The translations under genes and the position numbers were made by a program. A DNA stretch of 64,000 bases, from contig JADKCP010000003.1 of assembly GCA_016718805.1 (NCBI GenBank), forward strand, positions 248,001-312,000, written 5' to 3'. This DNA is from Bacteroidota bacterium (GTDB lineage: Bacteria > Bacteroidota > Bacteroidia > UBA4408). Shown piece after piece: positions 44,708 through 52,846 of this stretch. Every line of letters begins with the position of its first letter. Position 1 is the first letter of the stretch. The notes below the pieces were generated by a model, which was given only the letters and a program-made list of their open reading frames with translations, had not been told where the DNA came from and did not search any database.

Positions 44708-45736
44708 TTGAAAGCAAAAATAAGGGAGGCAATTCAACTTCTTAAAAAGCTAAGTATAAGAAAGGCTTTCAATGCATCGAAAGTAATTTCGAGTTATTAT
44801 TTGAGCAAGCTGTTGAGAAAGCCATATCAATGGGGTTTGCCAATAAGTATTTCTATAGAGCCAACTACTTCATGCAACCTTCGATGTCCTGAATGCCCCA
44901 GCGGAAAGCGTGAATTCAGCAGGCCAACCGGGATGTTATCGTTACCTTTTTTTAAAAGTACGATTGACGAATTGAAAGCACATTTGCTGTACCTCACTTT
45001 TTATTTTCAAGGCGAGCCCTATTTAAATCCTCAGTTTTTGGAAATGGTGCAATATGCTTCGCAGCAAGGTATTTATACCAGTACCAGTACCAATGCACAT
45101 TACTTGAATGATGAAAATGCAAAGCAAACCGTGTTAAGTGGACTAGATCGATTAATTATTAGCATTGACGGAACAACGCAAGCAACCTATGAAGCATACC
45201 GTATTGGAGGAAAGCTCGAAAAAGTATTACATGGCGCTCAAACAATTGTGAAATGGAAAAGGCAATTAAATTCAGTAACTCCGCATCTCATATTTCAATT
45301 TTTAGTTGTAAAACCAAACGAACATCAAACCGAAGAGGTAAAAAAAATGGCTAGGGAAATTGGAATTGATGAGGTAAAATTTAAAACTGCCCAGGTATAT
45401 GATTTTGAAAATGGAAATGAGCTTATACCCGAAAATCAAGCCTATTCGCGGTATAGGAAAAACGAATCAGGCAAATACGAAATAAAAAATTTACTGCTCA
45501 ATCATTGCTGGAAACTGTGGCATAGCAGTGTTATTACTTGGGATGGAAGAGTTGTTCCTTGCTGTTTTGATAAGGATGCATCGCATCAATTTGGAAATGT
45601 AAAGGATGCAGGATTTTCAACAATTTGGCACAATGATAAGTATGAAGCTTTTAGAAGCTCTTTGCTAAAAGCTCGCAGCGAAATTGATATTTGCAAAAAT
45701 TGTACAGAGGGTACAAAAGTGTGGACAAACACCTAA
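44708..45736 (+). CDS. Radical SAM/SPASM domain protein
   Basis: The 342-residue enzyme has the radical SAM motif CNLRCPEC (Cys56, Cys60, Cys63; CX3CX2C), then GEPYLNPQFL and LIISIDGTTQATYEAYRIGG, the sugar and SAM-site blocks. The C-terminal SPASM domain has Cys-rich parts: HCWKLWHSSVITWDG, VPCCFDKDASHQFGN and ICKNC (Cys329, Cys332). Such enzymes hold one or two auxiliary FeS clusters and often modify peptides or proteins by crosslinking or epimerisation, but others act on small molecules. The start is TTG at 44708; an in-frame stop lies just upstream and no ATG precedes the core. Two tiny exported-protein genes follow on the same strand. Confidence 0.9.
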   Translation: MKAKIREAIQLLKKLSIRKAFNASKVISSYYLSKLLRKPYQWGLPISISIEPTTSCNLRCPECPSGKREFSRPTGMLSLPFFKSTIDELKAHLLYLTFYFQGEPYLNPQFLEMVQYASQQGIYTSTSTNAHYLNDENAKQTVLSGLDRLIISIDGTTQATYEAYRIGGKLEKVLHGAQTIVKWKRQLNSVTPHLIFQFLVVKPNEHQTEEVKKMAREIGIDEVKFKTAQVYDFENGNELIPENQAYSRYRKNESGKYEIKNLLLNHCWKLWHSSVITWDGRVVPCCFDKDASHQFGNVKDAGFSTIWHNDKYEAFRSSLLKARSEIDICKNCTEGTKVWTNT

Positions 45737-45827
45737 TACAATTCTACCTGTGCATTTATTTAGAGAAGAATATTCAAGAGTCATTCTTAGAATGATTACT
45801 TTTACCTTGACGATACACTTGCGAATA

Positions 45828-45968
45828 ATGAGAAGCCTTGTTATTAATAAACTTGTTATTGCTTTTATTTTGCTGTTTTTAATGGCCGGATGCAATGCGC
45901 AAAAAAAAGGCAAAGTGAAGCATCATAAAACTAGCAAGAACTGTGATTGTCCTTCTTTTTCTCATTAA
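45828..45968 (+). CDS. Tiny lipoprotein with CPSFSH C-terminus (46 residues)
   Basis: From the ATG at 45828 the product begins with a lipoprotein signal (MRSLVINKLVIAFILLFLMAGC contracted, lipobox MAGC at about residue 22). A short Lys/His-rich mature part follows, ending NCDCPSFSH. The frame stays open upstream to 45684 inside the radical SAM gene, but only this start gives a signal peptide. The mature peptide is about 24 residues with two further cysteines. The C-terminal motif CPSFSH resembles ACPSFHKK in the next gene. It could be a substrate of the upstream radical SAM enzyme or a small metal-binding lipoprotein. No family recognised. Confidence 0.6.
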   Translation: MRSLVINKLVIAFILLFLMAGCNAQKKGKVKHHKTSKNCDCPSFSH

Positions 45969-45971
45969 TTG

Positions 45972-46196
45972 ATGAATGCAAACTTAGGTCGTTTAAAAAA
46001 ACTTGTTGTTTTGATTTTGATTCTACTGGTAGCATTACCGTATGATTCAGAAGCAAAAGCAAAGCATAAAAAACGAAAACGTCACAAAACGAATGTGCAT
46101 TACGGTATGAAGCGAAAAAAGAAGCATCGGAGAAAACACAATAAAGCTACCGCCTGTCCTTCGTTTCATAAAAAGAGAACCAACAATCATTGGTAA
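45972..46196 (+). CDS. Small basic exported protein with CPSFH motif (74 residues)
   Basis: The ATG at 45972 gives a hydrophobic signal segment (LKKLVVLILILLVALPYDSE) cleaved probably near SEAKA. The mature part is extremely basic and His-rich (HKKRKRHKTNVHYGM, KRKKKHRRKHNK) and ends ATACPSFHKKRTNNHW. Six bases separate its ATG from the stop region of the 46-residue lipoprotein gene, so they are co-transcribed. The single Cys lies in CPSFH, shared in pattern with the neighbour. It could bind anionic polymers, nucleic acid or metals (inference from composition). It converges with the YihY gene 5 bases away. Confidence 0.65.
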   Translation: MNANLGRLKKLVVLILILLVALPYDSEAKAKHKKRKRHKTNVHYGMKRKKKHRRKHNKATACPSFHKKRTNNHW

Positions 46197-46201
46197 AGTC
46201 C

Positions 46202-47131
46202 TTAAATACTACGTTTTAATTTTGCCGAATGTATGCTTGCATTTAATTCAAAACCGAGCAAAATAATAATGGCGTTGAAGTAAATCCAAAGCATAATAAC
46301 AATAAGAGTTCCAATGGAACCATATAGTTTGTTGTAATTTCCAAAGTGATTTACATAAAATGAAAAGCAAAGCGATGCGACAATGGATAATAAGGTCGCA
46401 AAAGTAGATCCTGCCGAAATAAATTTCCATTTAAGTTTTTGATCAGGTCCCAGGTAGTACAGAAATGAAAAGGCACAAAAAAATAATCCGAGTATGATGA
46501 GCCACTTGCCTATTAATAACAAGGAAATTGTAAAACTATCTACTAGCAAGTGTTTACTCACCAAATAATCTAGTGCAACTTCGCTAAACACAATCAAGGT
46601 AATAGCAATTAATATCAGAAACGTTAAAATAAATACCAAGGCAACCGAAATACCTCTGATTTTCCACATGCTGCGTGTTTCAATAGATTGATTCGATTTG
46701 TTAAATGCACTTATCATGGCATGAATTCCATCGGTTGCTAAATAAAGGGCGAAAAAAAATCCAAATGAAAGCAAATCGCCTCGTTGATGTTTTACTAGAT
46801 CTTCAAAGGTTTCGCGAGTTGCTTCGTAGGCATTTTTAGGTAAAATGTCGCGTAACAAAATCAGCAATTGATCCTGAAAATCATCAATGGGTATGTAGGG
46901 AATAAGTGTAATTAAAAAGATAATGCTTGGAAAAATTGCTAGAAAAAACTTAAAAGCGAGAGAGGAAGCACGAGTTGTTATTGAGCCGTTTTGAATTCCT
47001 TTGAGAAAGAAAGAGGAAACATCGTAAAGCGGCATTCCTTCGAATCCGGGAATAACCAACTGTTTTGACAGCGTAAGAATAAATTGGACCGGAGCGGAAG
47101 CAAGTATTTTTTTCTTAATTCTTTCAACCAT
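46202..47131 (-). CDS. YihY/BrkB-family inner-membrane protein
   Basis: The 309-residue protein has six membrane segments and the YihY blocks ASSLAFKFFLAIFPSIIFLI, ALYLATDGIHAMISAFNKS, YYLGPDQKLKWKFISAGSTF and YGSIGTLIVIMLWIYFNAII. The conserved Pro and Gly residues in those segments are kept. Once called ribonuclease BN, the family is now treated as a membrane protein of unknown function, perhaps a transporter. It lies 7 bases downstream of nadC on the same strand, an order common in Bacteroidota. Confidence 0.92.
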   Translation of the reverse strand: MVERIKKKILASAPVQFILTLSKQLVIPGFEGMPLYDVSSFFLKGIQNGSITTRASSLAFKFFLAIFPSIIFLITLIPYIPIDDFQDQLLILLRDILPKNAYEATRETFEDLVKHQRGDLLSFGFFFALYLATDGIHAMISAFNKSNQSIETRSMWKIRGISVALVFILTFLILIAITLIVFSEVALDYLVSKHLLVDSFTISLLLIGKWLIILGLFFCAFSFLYYLGPDQKLKWKFISAGSTFATLLSIVASLCFSFYVNHFGNYNKLYGSIGTLIVIMLWIYFNAIIILLGFELNASIHSAKLKRSI

Positions 47132-47138
47132 GCTTTAA

Positions 47139-47972
47139 TTATATAGCTTTTAAGCTGAGGTCAATACTTTTTACTGAATGCGTAAGTGCGCCTACCGAAA
47201 TATAATCAACTCCACAGAGTGCATAATCTCGAATTGTTTCGATGGTTATTCCCCCGCTGGCTTCAGTTTCGTATTTACGGTTAATTAAGGCAACAGCAGT
47301 TTTTAAATCGGCAATCGAAAAATTATCGAGCATAATTCGATGAATATTTCCGGTTGAGAGTATCAGATTTACTTCTGCAAGATTTCTGGCCTCTACCTCA
47401 ATTTTTAAATTTAAGTGATGCAGTTTCAAATACTCATTTGCAGCAACAATGGCTTTTACAACACCGCCGGCGTAATCTGAGTGATTGTCTTTTATCATAA
47501 TCATATCATACAGTCCAAAACGATGATTTTCGCCTCCTCCAATTTTTACTGCCATTTTTTCAAGCAAACGCATACCGGGAGTAGTTTTACGCGTATCCAA
47601 TACCTTTGTTGGCAATCCTTCAAGTTTAGACACTATGGCTCTGGTGGAGGTAGCTATGCCGCTCATGCGTTGCATGCAATTTAAGACCAACCTTTCAGCT
47701 TTTAATATGGACTGCGCTTTACCTTCAACATGAAATGCAACATCCCCTTTTTTTACTGTTGCACCATCGTTGATAAAAATCTGTAGAGTTAAGGATGCAT
47801 CAACTTGTTTAAAAATTTGTTTGGCAATTTCTATTCCGGCCAGTATACCGTTTTCTTTCACCAATAAATGTGCTTTTGATTTTGCTTGCGCGGGTATGCA
47901 TGCAAGTGAAGTATGATCGCCGCTGCCAATGTCTTCAGCAAGTGCGTTTGTAATAAAATCTTGAACTGTCAT
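47139..47972 (-). CDS. nadC: Nicotinate-nucleotide pyrophosphorylase (carboxylating)
   Basis: NadC (QAPRTase) turns quinolinate and PRPP into nicotinate mononucleotide in NAD synthesis. The 277-residue protein shows EDIGSGDHTSLACIPA, ERLVLNCMQRMSGIAT, LDTRKTTPGMRLLEKMAV, KIGGGENHRFGLYDMIMIKD, and IEVEARNLAEV, then LDNFS and EASGGI. Together these are the substrate-binding Arg/Lys/His and acidic residues of the family. Length is standard. Co-directional with DUF4783 upstream and YihY downstream. Confidence 0.96.
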   Translation of the reverse strand: MTVQDFITNALAEDIGSGDHTSLACIPAQAKSKAHLLVKENGILAGIEIAKQIFKQVDASLTLQIFINDGATVKKGDVAFHVEGKAQSILKAERLVLNCMQRMSGIATSTRAIVSKLEGLPTKVLDTRKTTPGMRLLEKMAVKIGGGENHRFGLYDMIMIKDNHSDYAGGVVKAIVAANEYLKLHHLNLKIEVEARNLAEVNLILSTGNIHRIMLDNFSIADLKTAVALINRKYETEASGGITIETIRDYALCGVDYISVGALTHSVKSIDLSLKAI

Positions 47973-47998
47973 TATGAAATATTTGACTGCAAGATTAC

Positions 47999-48385
47999 TT
48001 ATTCTTTTTCGATACGCAGTTCTTTAATAATTAAATTTGCTCCTTCCTTTTTAATAAAAAAGTAGGTTCTGAAACTGCCGGTTGAAGTTTCTAAGGTTCC
48101 AATTGTAAACTTGGCACCTTCCTTAGATTCTCCACCATGTTTGGAAGTAAAGTTTTTGGGTAAATTCTTTGAAAAAAAATCTTTCAAAATTAATTCTGCT
48201 TGAGCCTTACTATATAAACCTTCATTGCCTGGAATATTTAATTCGACTGATTCATTAAAAAAAGAAGCAACCATTTTGTAATTTCCGCTGCGAATCGCGT
48301 TGTTGATGTCTTGTTCGCTAGCTGCAAAAACAGCATTCACTGAAAAAACTAACGAAATAAAAAATCCTAAAATTTGTGTTTTCAT
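47999..48385 (-). CDS. DUF4783-family exported protein
   Basis: From the ATG at 48385 the product has 128 residues and a good signal peptide (MKTQILGFFISLVFSVNA, cleavage near VFA-A). A longer frame from 48451 would place 22 polar residues in front of the signal and is unlikely. The mature part has QDINNAIRSGNYKMVASFF, NESVELNIPGNEGLYSKAQ and LKDFFSKN, the NTF2/SnoaL-like layout of DUF4783. It lies between nadC and rlmH, the usual place in this phylum. Periplasmic; function unknown. Confidence 0.85.
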   Translation of the reverse strand: MKTQILGFFISLVFSVNAVFAASEQDINNAIRSGNYKMVASFFNESVELNIPGNEGLYSKAQAELILKDFFSKNLPKNFTSKHGGESKEGAKFTIGTLETSTGSFRTYFFIKKEGANLIIKELRIEKE

Positions 48386-48562
48386 GTTTGTTTTAAAAGT
48401 GTACGGACGGTTACAAAAATAGCGCCAATTGTTTAATATTAACTTTGCCATCCATAATTTTGTTTAAAGGTACAAACATTAATCGTGTTGTTTATAATAA
48501 ATTAGACAAATTAAGGAGGAAGTGCGATAATAAAAATAATTTCTAGTGATAAGTTTTTTGGT

Positions 48563-49036
48563 GTGAAAATTACCTTGATTTTAGTTGGTAAAACCGACGA
48601 TACATTTATTAAGCAGGCAGTTGAATTATATGCTAAACGTCTTTCGCATTACATTCAGCTAAACATACATGTACCAGCAGATATTAAAAATTCAGGAAAG
48701 CTCTCAGAAATGGAATTAAAAGAAAGAGAAGGAGAGTTGGTGTTGAAACAAATTCAACCTGTTGATTTTGTTTTGCTCTTGGATGACAAGGGCAAACAAT
48801 TTACTTCGGTTGAATATGCAGCTTATTTGCAAAAGTTAATGAATGCAGGTACTAAAAATTTGGTGGTTGTTGTTGGTGGAGCTTTTGGTTTTTCGGAAAA
48901 GGTGTATAAACGTGCTAATGCGCAACTGTCGCTGTCAAAAATGACATTTACTCACCAACTGGTGCGTGTTTTTTTTCTTGAACAAACTTACCGAGCATTC
49001 ACCATTTTAAAAGGGGAATCTTATCATCACGATTAA
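48563..49036 (+). CDS. rlmH: 23S rRNA pseudouridine-1915 N3-methyltransferase RlmH
   Basis: RlmH methylates pseudouridine 1915 in helix 69 of 23S rRNA, on assembled 70S ribosomes. The 157-residue SPOUT enzyme has VDFVLLLDDKGKQFTS, VVVVGGAFGFSEKVY (SAM knot), and the highly conserved tail LSLSKMTFTHQLVRVFFLEQ and AFTILKGESYHHD. The start is GTG at 48563, directly before the conserved MKITLILVGK. It converges with asnB, 1 base apart. Confidence 0.96.
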   Translation: MKITLILVGKTDDTFIKQAVELYAKRLSHYIQLNIHVPADIKNSGKLSEMELKEREGELVLKQIQPVDFVLLLDDKGKQFTSVEYAAYLQKLMNAGTKNLVVVVGGAFGFSEKVYKRANAQLSLSKMTFTHQLVRVFFLEQTYRAFTILKGESYHHD

Positions 49037-49037
49037 A

Positions 49038-50708
49038 TTATTCTTTGTAGGCTTCTTGATGCACACTTTTGACAGCTCTGCCCGAAGGATCATTTGTTTT
49101 TGCGAAGGAATCATCCCAAGCCAGTGCTTCGGGAGTGCTGCAAGCTACCGAAGGAACAGAAGGTACACATGCCGCTGCCGAATCCGATGGAAACAACTCG
49201 CTAAAAATACTGCGATAACGATACTCTTCTTTTGACATGGGTGGATGAACCGGGAATTTAAAATGGGCATTTGCCAGCTGTTCATCACTAACTTCAGAAG
49301 CAGCAAGAGCTTTTAAGGTATCAATCCAGGAATATCCTACACCATCGCTGAATTGTTCTTTTTGGCGCCAAGCAATGCTTTCGGGAAGCAAATCTTCAAA
49401 TGATTTACGAAGGATGTATTTTTCAATTTTACCATTGCCAGCCATTTTATCGCTGGGATTTAGTTGCATGGCTATGTCCATAAATTCTTTATCTAAAAAT
49501 GGAACTCTGCCCTCGATTCCCCAAGCTGCAAGTGATTTGTTTGCGCGCAAGCAATCGTACAAATGAAGCTTGTTTAATTTACGTACTGTTTCTTCGTGAA
49601 AGGCTTCGGGATTAGGGGCTTTATGAAAATACAAGTATCCTCCAAAAAGTTCATCGGCTCCTTCACCTGATAGTACCATTTTTATTCCCATTGATTTTAT
49701 AACTCGAGCCAACAAATACATTGGGGTTGAAGCGCGCACGGTAGTTACATCGTAAGTTTCGAGGTGATAAATTACATCACGAATGGCATCTAATCCTTCT
49801 TGCACTGTAAAATTTATTTCGTGATGTACCGAACCAATATGAGCCGCCACTTTTTGAGCAGCAGCTAAATCGGGAGAACCTTTTAATCCAACAGCAAACG
49901 AATGCAATTGTGGATACCAGGCTTTTTGAGTATCGCCGCTTTCGATACGTTTGGCCGAGAATTTTTTTGTGATGGCAGAAATAATCGACGAGTCCAACCC
50001 ACCTGAAAGCAAAACTCCATAAGGCACATCACTCATTAACTGTCGATGAACAGCAGCTTCTAGTGCAGTTCTTAGTTGTGTGCTGTCGCTAAGATTATTT
50101 TTAACGGAATCAAAATTCATCCAACTGCGTGTATACCATTTTTTAAGCGCTTGCCCTTCTGTGCTATGTAGGTAATGACCGGGCAAAAATTCCTGTATTT
50201 TAGAACAAACACCTTCCAATGCTTTTAATTCGGAAGCCACATAAAAATTCCCAAGGGTATCCCAACCCATGTAAATTGGAATAATTCCCATGTGATCGCG
50301 TGCAATGAAATAGATATCTTTTTCGACATCATATAATGCAAATGCGAAAATACCATTTAACTTATCAATAAAGTTTATACCAAATTTTCGGTACAAAGCA
50401 AGAATTACCTCACAGTCAGAATGCGTTTGAAATTCGTAATCAATCAACTCTTTACGCAATTCCAAATGGTTATAAATTTCACCATTCACTGCGAGTACCA
50501 GTTTTTTATCGGCACTATACAAAGGTTGCCCGCCCGATTGAGGATCAACAATAGCAAGACGTTCGTGCGCAAAAATTACTTTTTCGCCGCAATATATTCC
50601 TGACCAATCAGGCCCTCGATGGCGTATTTTTTTCGACATCGACAATACAGTAGTTCTATACTCTTGCGCTCCGGTTTTGTTTGTAAAAAGCCCTATAATG
50701 CCACACAT
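49038..50708 (-). CDS. asnB: Asparagine synthetase B (glutamine-hydrolysing)
   Basis: The 556-residue enzyme makes asparagine from aspartate, ATP and glutamine. The initial MCGIIGLF gives the catalytic Cys2 of the glutaminase domain, followed by RHRGPDWSGIY, HERLAIVDPQSGGQP and NGEIYNH. The synthetase domain has the PP-loop LLSGGLDSSII, RASTPMYLLARVIK and GEGADELFGGY. The tail VACSTPEALAWDDSF, NDPSGRAV is typical of this AsnB type. Length and all motifs are normal. Confidence 0.97.
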   Translation of the reverse strand: MCGIIGLFTNKTGAQEYRTTVLSMSKKIRHRGPDWSGIYCGEKVIFAHERLAIVDPQSGGQPLYSADKKLVLAVNGEIYNHLELRKELIDYEFQTHSDCEVILALYRKFGINFIDKLNGIFAFALYDVEKDIYFIARDHMGIIPIYMGWDTLGNFYVASELKALEGVCSKIQEFLPGHYLHSTEGQALKKWYTRSWMNFDSVKNNLSDSTQLRTALEAAVHRQLMSDVPYGVLLSGGLDSSIISAITKKFSAKRIESGDTQKAWYPQLHSFAVGLKGSPDLAAAQKVAAHIGSVHHEINFTVQEGLDAIRDVIYHLETYDVTTVRASTPMYLLARVIKSMGIKMVLSGEGADELFGGYLYFHKAPNPEAFHEETVRKLNKLHLYDCLRANKSLAAWGIEGRVPFLDKEFMDIAMQLNPSDKMAGNGKIEKYILRKSFEDLLPESIAWRQKEQFSDGVGYSWIDTLKALAASEVSDEQLANAHFKFPVHPPMSKEEYRYRSIFSELFPSDSAAACVPSVPSVACSTPEALAWDDSFAKTNDPSGRAVKSVHQEAYKE

Positions 50709-50782
50709 ATTTTTAAAAATTTGATTTGTACTATATAATTTCTCGCACTTAAAGTTATGGGTTTAACTTGGCTTTTTAATGA

Positions 50783-50821
50783 AAGCAGCTGCATGGCTAA
50801 TATTTGCCAATGCAGCTGCTT
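50783..50821 (-). terminator. Long hairpin after the DUF349 gene
   Basis: AAGCAGCTGCATGGC and GCCA-A-TGCAGCTGCTT pair over 15 bp with a single bulged A and an 8-base loop. It lies 21 bases beyond the stop of the DUF349 gene on the minus strand and is followed there by a weak T-poor tail, so it may be a terminator or a 3'-end stabilising structure. Confidence 0.6.
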
Positions 50822-50841
50822 AGTGCAATACACAGTAAGGT

Positions 50842-52683
50842 TTAAACTAGTGGTATGAGTTTAAGTTGTGCTTTTAATTTCGCAACTTCTTCTTTACTGC
50901 GGTCAATTTTATGTTGAAATTCAAGTTTCATAGCATCCGCATTTTTCGATTTCCCGAAAAATCCAAGATTGTTTTCCAATTGATTAATGTCGGCCTGTAT
51001 GCGTTTTATTTTATCTTGTAAGTGATAACGTTCTTTCGATATCTCATCTTTACCTTGAGGAGTTTGTTGCATTTGCTCATACTTCATTTGGTAAAACGAT
51101 TTATCTTCTGCACCTTTCTTTTCTTTTATTTTTCCAAGGTATTCATTTACCGCAGCACGATAAGAACTTTGCAGTGATTCAAACTGCTTGTAAGGAACTT
51201 CACCAATCGCATTAAACTCAGTTTGTAAATTTTTTACCGCCTCTAAGTTTAATTTATTGTCTTCTTGAATTTCGAGCAATTTAAATTTTTCAATTACAGC
51301 TAATTTTTTGGTGTGATTTTCAATAAAAACTGCATCCCGTTCAGCAAAGTTTTTACTTTTATTTTCAAAGTAAGTATCGCAGGCTTTTTTGAAACGGTTC
51401 CATATTTTGTCAGATACTTTTCTGTCTACAGGACCTACTGTTTTCCATTCTGCTTGTAATTTTTTATAAGCTTCGGTTGTAGCCGACCAATCCTTATTTT
51501 CAATCATACTCTCTGCCTTTTCACATAATGATTTTTTTTGCGCTAAATTTTTGTTTTGTACTTCACGAAGGGAGGAATAAAAGGCATCTTTTTGAGTATA
51601 AAATTTATGACGCGCGGTTTTAAAACGATTCCAAGTTGCATTGTTGTCTTCCTTTGGAGTGAAACCAATTTTTTGCCATTGTACCCAAATTTCATTGATG
51701 CGGTCACCGGCTTTTTTCCATTCATTTATTCCGGTGTAATTGCAGGCAGATAGTTCAGCTTCGAGTTGCTCGCACAAAGCGGTTTTAGCCAATAAATTTT
51801 CTTGTTGTTTTGCTTTAATGCGCGCAACATTTTCTTTATTTCTATCAAAAACTTTGTCGGATGCAGCTCTAAAGCGTTCCCAAATTTGTTCGTTTGCTTC
51901 TTTACCAACATTACCAATTTCTTTCCATTGATTTTGCAATTGACGGATTTCTTCAAGAGCCTTGTGAATAGAGTTTTCGGCAGCTAAAGCTTCTGCTTTT
52001 TCACAGAGTTCGGTTTTTAACTCCAGGTTTTTTTTCTGATCCAATTCACGCAGGTCTTTGCTGATTTTCATCACATCAAAAAACTGACTTACGCAAAACT
52101 GATAATTCTGCCAAAGGTTATTATACTCAGCAGGAGCAACATTACCTACTGAACGCCATTTAGTTTGTAGCGCCTGAAATTTTTGATATGCTTTGGATAT
52201 ATTTTCTTCCTCTTTCATCAGGTCTTTTAACTCCTGAATGATTAACTTTTTAGTAGCAGTATTTTCGAGGATTTGTTTTTCTTTTTGAACTTTTAAGTCT
52301 TGTCGTTTTTTATGATAGTTGCTAACTAAGTTCTCAAACTTATCATCGAGGGCATCTTTGCGCATTTCAAAGTCTTCTTTTAATCCACCATCTTCGATAT
52401 AAGCGTTTAGCTTCGCATCTGTTTCAACTTTTACGAGTTCATGAAAAGCTTCACGTAACAGGCGCACTTGGTTCGAAATAGAAGATAAGTTATCTGCTTT
52501 TACTACTTCTTCCAGTTTCTGAAAGAGCTGTTCCTTGTTAAGGCCTGCAATTTCAAATTCAGAAGAGTGTTCGTCAAGATGCTGCTCTTCTTCAACTACA
52601 GGAGGTTCAGCAGCAAATTGCTGAGACGAGGTATCGAAATACGACTCATCTGGGGTCAGGGTATTTTGTTCGTTTTCTTGCAT
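50842..52683 (-). CDS. DUF349 repeat protein
   Basis: The 613-residue protein is almost all helical. After an acidic, Glu-rich N-terminal tail (about 1-60) it has about five DUF349 repeats, each centred on a W-x3-G-x-V/T motif: WRSVGNVAPAEYNNLWQ, WKEIGNVGKEANEQIWERF, WQKIGFTPKEDNNATWNRF, WKTVGPVDRKVSDKIWNRF and FNAIGEVPYKQF. A coiled-coil tail of about 90 residues follows. DUF349 proteins are widespread in Bacteroidota and Actinobacteria; relatives have been suggested to act in DNA repair, but this is not shown here. No enzymatic motif is visible; a scaffold role is likely. Transcribed alone. Confidence 0.88.
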   Translation of the reverse strand: MQENEQNTLTPDESYFDTSSQQFAAEPPVVEEEQHLDEHSSEFEIAGLNKEQLFQKLEEVVKADNLSSISNQVRLLREAFHELVKVETDAKLNAYIEDGGLKEDFEMRKDALDDKFENLVSNYHKKRQDLKVQKEKQILENTATKKLIIQELKDLMKEEENISKAYQKFQALQTKWRSVGNVAPAEYNNLWQNYQFCVSQFFDVMKISKDLRELDQKKNLELKTELCEKAEALAAENSIHKALEEIRQLQNQWKEIGNVGKEANEQIWERFRAASDKVFDRNKENVARIKAKQQENLLAKTALCEQLEAELSACNYTGINEWKKAGDRINEIWVQWQKIGFTPKEDNNATWNRFKTARHKFYTQKDAFYSSLREVQNKNLAQKKSLCEKAESMIENKDWSATTEAYKKLQAEWKTVGPVDRKVSDKIWNRFKKACDTYFENKSKNFAERDAVFIENHTKKLAVIEKFKLLEIQEDNKLNLEAVKNLQTEFNAIGEVPYKQFESLQSSYRAAVNEYLGKIKEKKGAEDKSFYQMKYEQMQQTPQGKDEISKERYHLQDKIKRIQADINQLENNLGFFGKSKNADAMKLEFQHKIDRSKEEVAKLKAQLKLIPLV

Positions 52684-52789
52684 AGCACAAAGCTAAAATT
52701 TTTTGTTGAATACTTTCGAAAGGTTAAATTACGAATTTTATTCTAAAACAATAAAGTTTAAAAAGAAGGAAGTATTGGCCATAATTGGA

Positions 52790-52819
52790 TTTGTTTTAGA
52801 TTCAAAAAAGTTATATTTA
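52790..52819 (+). promoter_or_regulatory. Bacteroidota promoter of the glutamate dehydrogenase gene
   Basis: TTTG at 52790-52793 is followed after 18 bases by TATATTTA at 52812-52819, fitting -33 TTTG and -7 TAnnTTTG except for the last base. The leader to the ATG at 52847 is about 20 bases, without a Shine-Dalgarno. The promoter looks intact although the gene is interrupted. Confidence 0.6.
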
Positions 52820-52846
52820 CAGCAATAACCTTTAACTATATAACGT

